A stretch of DNA of 23,648 nucleotides from JBFLVU01 sp037444825. Its GTDB lineage: Bacteria > Acidobacteriota > UBA4820 > DSQY01. The translations under genes were made by a program, and so were the position numbers. The stretch spans positions 1-23,648 of the forward strand of contig JBBILR010000034.1 in NCBI GenBank assembly GCA_037444825.1, given 5' to 3'. A model generated the notes under the pieces. It searched no databases, was not told where the DNA came from, and saw only the letters and a program-made list of their open reading frames with translations. Shown piece after piece: positions 15,634-21,021 of the stretch (positions within the stretch are counted from its first letter, which is position 1; every line of letters begins with the position of its first letter).

Positions 15634-15711
15634 GGCCTGCGCCCTTCTTCCCCAGCGTCTCGAAGCGAAATCACGGTGCGGCCCCCGCCTCTTCCTCTCG
15701 CAAGATGCGTT

Positions 15712-15739
15712 ACTGTAGCACAAGCCCGCCCTCCGCCAA
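15712..15739 (-). promoter_or_regulatory. Promoter of the DUF4388-phosphatase pair
   Basis: TTGGCG (15739-15734) and TACAGT (15717-15712) are 16 bases apart, and TGC directly before the -10 box makes an extended -10. Transcription would start near 15705, giving a leader of about 70 bases. The -35 box overlaps the T-tract of the terminator of the B12 operon. Confidence 0.5.
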
Positions 15740-15765
15740 AAGGGGGGCCGCCGGAGCGGCCCCCC
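15738..15765 (-). terminator. Intrinsic terminator of the btu operon
   Basis: GGGGGGCCGC (15742-15751) and GCGGCCCCCC (15756-15765) form a perfect 10-base stem with a four-base loop. On the minus strand the stem is followed at once by TTTT (15741-15738). It lies 25 bases past the receptor stop codon. Confidence 0.85.
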
Positions 15766-15789
15766 GAGGGCGTTTCCCGAATGCGGCTT

Positions 15790-17811
15790 TCAGAAGCTCC
15801 AGGTCACGCTCACCCGGACCGCGCGGGGCGGGGCGGGGGTGAAGTAGTCGGTGAAGCCGTTGGTGATGGCCCTGCCGGCGTACTCCCGGTCCAGGAGGTT
15901 CGTGACGGAAGCCTCCGCCGTGAAGGGGCCCCGGCGGTACCGGGCGGAGAGATCGGCGACGGCGTAGCCGGGGAGCCGGTCCCGGAGGTTCGTCAGGTCG
16001 TTGTCCAGGACCTGGGATCCCACCCACAGAAGGCGTCCCTCGGCGTTCCACGGCCCCTCCGACCAGGAGAGGCCCCCGGAGGCGGTGACCCTGGGCACCA
16101 GGGGCACCCGGGTGTGGGCGTAGGGGCCCGCCGTGACCTCGGCCTCCAGATAGGACCCCCCCGCGAAGAGGGTGAAACCCCCGCCCAGGGGGACGCGGAA
16201 GTTGGCCTCCACGCCGTCCCTCCTGGACTTGCCCACGTTCCGGTTCTGCCCGATGAACCACCGGGGGTCGGTGAGGACGAAGACCACCTCGTCCTCGAGG
16301 CGCATCCGGAAGACCGTCACGTCGGCCCGGAGGCCGTCGCCGGCGTAGCGCCAGCCGGCCTCCCAGTCCCTGGCCCGGGTGGGGACCAGGTCGGGGTTGG
16401 AGTAGAAGCCCGGGTAGGCGAAGAGGTCCACCACCGAGGGGATCCGGAAGCCCTCGGACCAGGTGAGGAAGAGGCTCTGGCGCTCGCCCAGGTGGAGGAG
16501 GGTCCCCAGCCGCCGGGTGTTCTCCCGAAAGGTCCGCCGGGTGTCGTTGGCTGGCGTGCGCCGGTCCTCGTACCGGTACCGGGCCTGGTCCCCCCGAAGG
16601 CCCGCCAGGAAATGGAGGGGGCCCCACCCCACGTCCGCCTGGAGGAAGCCCCCTCGGAAGCGTTCGGCCACGCCGGTGTCCGAGGCCGGAGCCTTGGAGC
16701 CGCCGGTGGCGTCCGTGAAAAACCCCTCGCCGTCGAAGCGTCCCGAGGAGCCTTCGGCACCCGCCGAAACCTCCCACGTGCCTTTTTCCCATTTCCCCGT
16801 CCCGCGGAGCTCGGCGGTGGCGCCGCCGAGGCGCTCCCGGCCGGAGGTGAAAAAGCCGCTTCCGGAGCGGCCGGTGGTCAGGGTGTCGCGGTCGTGGCGC
16901 CGCTCATAGCCCTGGAGGGAGAGGGACCACCCTTCCCCCCAGGACAGGCCGTAGGTGAGGGCACCCAGCCGGTGGCGGCCTCGGGTGCCGTCGTAGCGGT
17001 TGAAGGGGGACCGCTCCCGGTCCCTTGCCATCTCCGAGGCGGTGAGGGCACCCGGGGCGCTTTCGGCGCCCCCCGAGTACTTGGCCAGGAAGGCCAGGCT
17101 CTGGTTTCCGGCCAGGGCGGCGTTCAGGCGGAACAGGCCGTCGTCCAGCCGGAAGCCGTCGTTCTCCCGCCACCCCCTCTCCTTCCGGGTCATCCCGGCG
17201 AAGTAGAACTCCAGGGGACCGCGGCTCCCCGCGGCGTGGAAGCGGCGCTTCCAGGCGCCGAAGGAGCCGGCGCCGGCGGTGAGGTCCAGGCGGGGAATCC
17301 CCGGGTCGCGGCGGGTGACGACGTTCACCACCCCCGCCAAGGCCCCGCCGCCGTACATGGGGCCCGAAGCGCCCCGGTAGACCTCGATCCGATCGATGTC
17401 CTCCACGGGGAGGGTGTCCCACCGCACGGCGTTGTCCTGCAGGTCGTTGAGGCGGACCCCGTCGAGGAAGACGGCCAGGCTGGTCCCCTGCGGAAAGCCC
17501 CGGAGGTCCACCGTGGACTCCACCCCGTTCCCCACGGCGTCGTGGAGCACCACTCCGGGGACCAGCGCCAGGGCCTCCTGGAGGGTTCGGACCCCCGCCG
17601 TCTCCAGCTCCTCCCGGGTGACCACCGCCACCCCCGCCGCCGTGTCCAGGAGCTTCCGCTCCACGGGGGCCAGACGGTTGCCGTAGACGGTGATCTCCGT
17701 GCCGTAGTTCTCGAGCAGCCGGAAGGCCTCCTGACCCCGGGCCCCGCCCGCCGAGAGGGCCAGCGCGGCCGTCAGGGCGAGGCCGATCCCCTTGCCGGTG
17801 ATGGTTCTCAT
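15790..17811 (-). CDS. btuB: TonB-dependent outer-membrane receptor, probable corrinoid receptor
   Basis: The 673-residue product has a signal peptide (about 1-26, ALTAALALSAGGARG). A TonB-box-like stretch TEITVYGN follows at 38-45. The plug domain spans about 55-170, with RTLQEALALVPGVV, DLRGF, VFLDGVRLND and RIEVYRGASGPMYGGGALAGVVNVV. A long beta-barrel ends VSVTWSF with the C-terminal aromatic residue needed for barrel assembly. ATG 17811 overlaps the btuD stop as ATGA, with AAAGGAGG just upstream, so it belongs to the riboswitch-controlled operon. That context is the main reason to call it BtuB-like; other corrinoids such as cobinamide are possible substrates. Confidence 0.9.
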   Translation of the reverse strand: MRTITGKGIGLALTAALALSAGGARGQEAFRLLENYGTEITVYGNRLAPVERKLLDTAAGVAVVTREELETAGVRTLQEALALVPGVVLHDAVGNGVESTVDLRGFPQGTSLAVFLDGVRLNDLQDNAVRWDTLPVEDIDRIEVYRGASGPMYGGGALAGVVNVVTRRDPGIPRLDLTAGAGSFGAWKRRFHAAGSRGPLEFYFAGMTRKERGWRENDGFRLDDGLFRLNAALAGNQSLAFLAKYSGGAESAPGALTASEMARDRERSPFNRYDGTRGRHRLGALTYGLSWGEGWSLSLQGYERRHDRDTLTTGRSGSGFFTSGRERLGGATAELRGTGKWEKGTWEVSAGAEGSSGRFDGEGFFTDATGGSKAPASDTGVAERFRGGFLQADVGWGPLHFLAGLRGDQARYRYEDRRTPANDTRRTFRENTRRLGTLLHLGERQSLFLTWSEGFRIPSVVDLFAYPGFYSNPDLVPTRARDWEAGWRYAGDGLRADVTVFRMRLEDEVVFVLTDPRWFIGQNRNVGKSRRDGVEANFRVPLGGGFTLFAGGSYLEAEVTAGPYAHTRVPLVPRVTASGGLSWSEGPWNAEGRLLWVGSQVLDNDLTNLRDRLPGYAVADLSARYRRGPFTAEASVTNLLDREYAGRAITNGFTDYFTPAPPRAVRVSVTWSF

Positions 17812-18623
17812 GTCGTTCCTCCTTTCGTCGTTGGATTCGCAACCAGGTCTTTCCCTTCGGCCTGAATCCGCGGGAACCAGCAGACGACCCCCGAGACCTC
17901 CCGCGGCTCGAAGGCGAGGCCGAAGGCCTCCCGAAGAAGCTCGGCCCGCTGGCCTTCGTCCTCGGGGAAGGCCTTGACCCTGCCCTCCCCGTTGAGGAGC
18001 ACCAGGCGCTGGCCGAACAAGAGAGAGAGGTTGACGTCGTGTGTGGCCAGGAGGACCGTGCGCCCTCCCCGCGCCCAGGCGGCGAAGAGGCGGTAGAGGG
18101 CCACCTGGTGGCCCAGGTCCAGGTGGTTGGCGGGCTCGTCCAGGACGAAGTGGGCCGTGTCCTGAACCAGCGCGCGCCCCACCGCCACCCGCTGGGCCTC
18201 CCCTCCCGAGAGGGTCTCCGCCTCTCTCTCCCACACCCCGCCCAGGTCCAGCAGGAGGCGGGCCTCCCCCAGCCGGGCCCACAGGGGCCTCGGGGCCGGG
18301 GGGCGCTCCCGGTGGGGATGGTCCCCCAGGGCGAGAATCTCCCGGACCTTCCACCCTTCGGGAAGGAGGGGCTTCTGGGGGACGTAGGCGAGGCGTTTGG
18401 CCCGCCCGATGCGGCCCCAGGCCTTCACCGGCCTGCCGTCCAGCTCCACCTCCCCCTCCGCCGCCCCCAGAAGGCCCGCGGCGATGCGGAGCAGGGTGCT
18501 CTTTCCGGCCCCGTTGGGCCCGGCCAGGGCCACCACCTCCCCCGGCCCGGCGGCGAGGTCACACCCCTTCAAGAGGGGCGGCCTCCCCTTGTGGGCGAAG
18601 CGGACCCCGCGAAGGAGGATCAC
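17808..18623 (-). CDS. btuD: ABC transporter ATP-binding protein, vitamin B12 type
   Basis: This 271-residue ATPase is expected to power BtuC. Motifs in order: Walker A GPNGAGKS (35-42), Q-loop Q83, signature LSGGEAQR (138-145), Walker B HFVLDEP (158-164) with the catalytic glutamate, D-loop NHLDL and switch histidine H195. The start is GTG at 18623, overlapping the btuC stop as GTGA with GGGAG upstream; the frame remains open further upstream, but only as a shadow of btuC. A C-terminal part of about 60 residues (FGLAFEPREVSGVVCWFPRI) is typical for iron/B12-type ATPases. The role rests on the riboswitch and neighbours, since the family also serves siderophores. Confidence 0.92.
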   Translation of the reverse strand: MILLRGVRFAHKGRPPLLKGCDLAAGPGEVVALAGPNGAGKSTLLRIAAGLLGAAEGEVELDGRPVKAWGRIGRAKRLAYVPQKPLLPEGWKVREILALGDHPHRERPPAPRPLWARLGEARLLLDLGGVWEREAETLSGGEAQRVAVGRALVQDTAHFVLDEPANHLDLGHQVALYRLFAAWARGGRTVLLATHDVNLSLLFGQRLVLLNGEGRVKAFPEDEGQRAELLREAFGLAFEPREVSGVVCWFPRIQAEGKDLVANPTTKGGTT

Positions 18624-19576
18624 GGCGTCTCCCTCCCCGCCTCCCTCCAGAGGAGGACGAGAAAAGCCGGAGCGCCCACCAGGCTGGTGTAGACGCCCAC
18701 CGGCAGGATCCACCAGCCGGAGGCCACCTTGGAGACGAGAAGGGCGGCGAGGAGAAAGGCGGCCCCCAGGAGGGCGGAGACGGGCACCAGCACCTTGTGG
18801 CGCCTTCCCGCCAGCATCCGCGCGGCGTGGGGCACCAGGAGCCCCACGAAGCCGATCATTCCCGCCACGGCCACCGCCATGGAGGCCAGCAGGGACGCCA
18901 GCACCAGGGCCTCCCGGCGCCGGGCGGCCACCGCCAACCCCAGGCTCTCCGCCTCGTCGTCGGAGAGAAGGAGGAGGTCCAGCCCCCGCCCCTGCTTCAC
19001 GAACCGGCCCAGGGTGAAGGCCACCGGAACCGCCAGGACGAGGGGGACCAGAACGGGTGGCGTGGGGATGTAGCCCATGAGGAGGGCCGTCACGGAGGGG
19101 AGCCGCTCGGGGGCCAAAAAGGCCGCCGCCAGCCTCGCCCCGGCGGCGAAGGCCGTGTTGGCCACCACCCCCGCGAGGAGAAGGCGCCCGGTGCCACCCC
19201 AGGAAGCCCGCAACAGGAGAAGGAGGGTGGCCATCCCCCCCCCGAAGGCCGCCGCCGCCTGGAGCGGGAAGCCCAGGAAGAAGGGCGCCGCCGTTCCGAG
19301 AAGGAGGGAGGTGACCACGGAGGCAAAGGCGGCCCCTCCGGCCACGCCGAGGACGTAGGGGTCGGCCAGGGAATTCCGCAAGATCAACTGGAAGAGCAGC
19401 CCCGAGAGGGCCAGAGCGCCCCCCACAACCAGGGCGGCCAGCGCCTCCGGCAGGCGGACCTTCCAGAGGACCGCCGCGGCCGCCTCCCCGGGAAGGTGGA
19501 GAAAGAGGGCCCCCGCCAAAGCCGAGGCGGCGACACCGGCCGAAAGGGCGAGGGACCGGGCCTCCCTCAGGTTCAC
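18620..19576 (-). CDS. btuC: FecCD/BtuC-type ABC transporter permease
   Basis: The 318-residue membrane protein has about nine to ten hydrophobic segments. Family landmarks are LPEALAALVVGGALALSGLLFQ and NSLADPYVLGVAGGAAFAS near the N-terminus and GMIGFVGLLVPHAARML before the end, the cytoplasmic coupling region that docks on the ATPase. The start is GTG at 19576, overlapping the btuF stop as GTGA. It forms the inner-membrane channel of the corrinoid importer with BtuD and receives substrate from BtuF. Confidence 0.93.
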   Translation of the reverse strand: MNLREARSLALSAGVAASALAGALFLHLPGEAAAAVLWKVRLPEALAALVVGGALALSGLLFQLILRNSLADPYVLGVAGGAAFASVVTSLLLGTAAPFFLGFPLQAAAAFGGGMATLLLLLRASWGGTGRLLLAGVVANTAFAAGARLAAAFLAPERLPSVTALLMGYIPTPPVLVPLVLAVPVAFTLGRFVKQGRGLDLLLLSDDEAESLGLAVAARRREALVLASLLASMAVAVAGMIGFVGLLVPHAARMLAGRRHKVLVPVSALLGAAFLLAALLVSKVASGWWILPVGVYTSLVGAPAFLVLLWREAGRETP

Positions 19577-20448
19577 CGCGTCCCCCCTTCTCGCCGCGCC
19601 TCAACCAGCGCAGCGAGGGCCGAGAGACACCGGGGGCCGGGGCGCACCAGCAGGTCCGCCGGAATGGCCACCATCCGGACCTCGCGGCCGAGGAGCCCCG
19701 AAAGGTCCTGCCGGAGCGCCTCCGCCCGCCCCTCCGGAACCTCCCCCTCCGGCAGGACCAGCAGAGAGGGGCCCAGGCGCACCAGGTCCTCCAGGGAGAC
19801 CACGGGGTAGGATTCGCCAGCACCGTGAAAAACGTTGCGGAAGCCCGCCGCGTTGAGGAGGCCGTCCAGGAAGGTGCCTCCTCCGGCGGCCACCAGCGGG
19901 TCCAGGCCCACCACCACCGCCGCGGGCACGGCCTCCGTGGGAAGGCCTTGGGTGAGCCGGGCCGCCTCCTCCCGAAAACGGCGGGCCGCCTCCGCCCCTT
20001 CCCTCCCGTGGCCGGTGAGCCTTCCCACGGCCTCCAGCATGGCCGGAACGTCCCCCAGGCCCCGGGCGGGGAGGACGTGGACGGGGATTCCCAACCGGCG
20101 GAGGGTCTCCAGCGCCTCGGGAGGGTTCATCCCTTCCACCGTAAAACAGGCCCGGGGCCTCAGCGCCGCCACCGCCTCCACGTCCACCCGCTCCCAGGAG
20201 GCGGCCACGGGGAGCCGGGCGGCTTCCGGCGGCCAGTCGGCGGGGGCGCAGACGGCGGCCACCTCCGGCCCGGCCCCCACCGCGAAGAGGACCTCCGTGG
20301 CGCTGGGGGCCAGGGAGACCCAGCGGGGTTCCGGCGCGGCTTCCGAGGCGCAGGCCGCCGTGAGCAGGAGGCCGAGAAGCGCGCCGAGCCAAGGCCCGAG
20401 CCGGGGTAGGATGGGTGGAAAGGGGGAAAAAGAAAACGCGCGCCGCAC
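19573..20448 (-). CDS. btuF: Periplasmic corrinoid-binding protein
   Basis: The 291-residue product begins with a signal sequence (LGALLGLLLTAACASEA). C33 could be lipidated, but the -3 residue is T, so the lipobox is weak. The mature part has the BtuF/FecB opening RWVSLAPSATEVLFAVGAG and lobe elements such as VAALRPRACFTVEG and VVVGLDPLVAAGGGTFLDGLL. It is the first gene after the cobalamin riboswitch. The start is GTG at 20448 with AAGGAGGG at 20452-20459; the GTG and the Shine-Dalgarno sequence both lie in segments that can pair with the riboswitch leader. It probably binds B12 or related corrinoids and delivers them to BtuC. Confidence 0.92.
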   Translation of the reverse strand: MRRAFSFSPFPPILPRLGPWLGALLGLLLTAACASEAAPEPRWVSLAPSATEVLFAVGAGPEVAAVCAPADWPPEAARLPVAASWERVDVEAVAALRPRACFTVEGMNPPEALETLRRLGIPVHVLPARGLGDVPAMLEAVGRLTGHGREGAEAARRFREEAARLTQGLPTEAVPAAVVVGLDPLVAAGGGTFLDGLLNAAGFRNVFHGAGESYPVVSLEDLVRLGPSLLVLPEGEVPEGRAEALRQDLSGLLGREVRMVAIPADLLVRPGPRCLSALAALVEARREGGTR

Positions 20449-20451
20449 GGA

Positions 20452-20513
20452 CCCTCCTTCTCGGTACCGGGGGTCCCCGGGCGCACGGTTCTTCCCCCTC
20501 CCCAGAGGGGTCC
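20452..20513 (-). promoter_or_regulatory. Probable translational expression platform between riboswitch and btuF
   Basis: AGGAGGGTCC just before the GTG can pair with GGACCCCTCT at 20513-20504 (nine pairs, one bulged C), hiding the ribosome binding site. The latter segment can instead form its own hairpin CCCCTC-TGGG-GAGGGG (20510-20495), which would free it. Two exclusive structures of this kind are what a ribosome-binding-site switch needs. Which one goes with bound ligand cannot be told from the sequence. Confidence 0.5.
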
Positions 20514-20521
20514 GAACGGGG

Positions 20522-20685
20522 CGTCCTGAGGCAGGTCTCCTGGCTCGCGGGTCTCTCTACTCGCGGCGCCTTCCCACCCTCATGGGGGCAGTGGCGTGTT
20601 GCCGCTTTCGTCGCCGCTCACAGTGGCTGGGCCGCGGCCGATTTTCACGGCCTTCCCTTTTCACCCCGGAGGGGCACCTCGGACG
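20522..20685 (-). ncRNA. Cobalamin riboswitch (aptamer)
   Basis: On the minus strand the B12 box AGCCAGGAGACCTGCC lies at 20545-20530. Other conserved parts are in the right order: GAGGTGCC (near 20680), GGGAAGGCCGTGAAAATC (about 20657-20640), AGCCACTGTGA (20628-20618), CGCCACTGCC (20596-20587) and GGTGGGAAGGCGCC (20578-20565). The closing stem P1 pairs CGTCCGAGG (20685-20677) with CCTCAGGACG (20531-20522), with one bulged A. It precedes a complete B12 uptake operon, which confirms the call. Ligand subtype (adenosyl- or hydroxo-/methylcobalamin) was not decided. I see no good promoter between 20686 and 20774. Confidence 0.93.
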
Positions 20686-20774
20686 AAAAAGGACTGCTCA
20701 CGCGGCTTCGAAGGGGAAGGGCTTCACCGGCGGACCCCGTGGAGCCGGCGGTGGGCGCCTTCCCGGCCGAAGCG

Positions 20775-21011
20775 CTACTCCGACTCCTCCTCGAACTCGT
20801 TCTTGAGGCCAAGGCGCATGCAGGCGGCGGCGTGCATCTGGAGGGCGGCCTTCTTGGCCTCCTGGAGGGCCGCCAGCCGCTCCTTCACCTTGGCCAGCTC
20901 GTCCTCGATCTGGGCGTCGATGTCCTTGATCTCCTCCTTGGTCTGCTTGTGGGCGTCCTCGTAGAACTTCTTCATCTTGTCGGTGAGAGCAGTCGTCACG
21001 GCCACCTCCAT
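20775..21011 (-). CDS. Small coiled-coil protein of unknown function
   Basis: The 78-residue product is highly charged and almost entirely helical in composition (KMKKFYEDAHKQTKEEIKDI, then DELAKVKERLAALQEAKKAA), with heptad-like spacing of hydrophobics and a single cysteine (C64). No signal peptide or membrane segment is seen. It starts 10 bases after the kinase-TonB stop, so the two are probably cotranscribed. Two starts are possible: ATG 21011, with GGGAG only two bases away, or GTG 20999, preceded by GGAGGT four bases upstream (74 residues). I do not recognise a family. It could dock on the coiled coil of the kinase-TonB protein or be its substrate, but that is only proximity. Confidence 0.7.
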   Translation of the reverse strand: MEVAVTTALTDKMKKFYEDAHKQTKEEIKDIDAQIEDELAKVKERLAALQEAKKAALQMHAAACMRLGLKNEFEEESE

Positions 21012-21021
21012 TTCTCCCAGG

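Noticed and set aside
14200..17865. Open frame of 1221 codons on the plus strand
   Set aside because: It crosses the phosphatase, the DUF4388 gene, a clear terminator and the receptor on the other strand; it is a codon-bias artefact.
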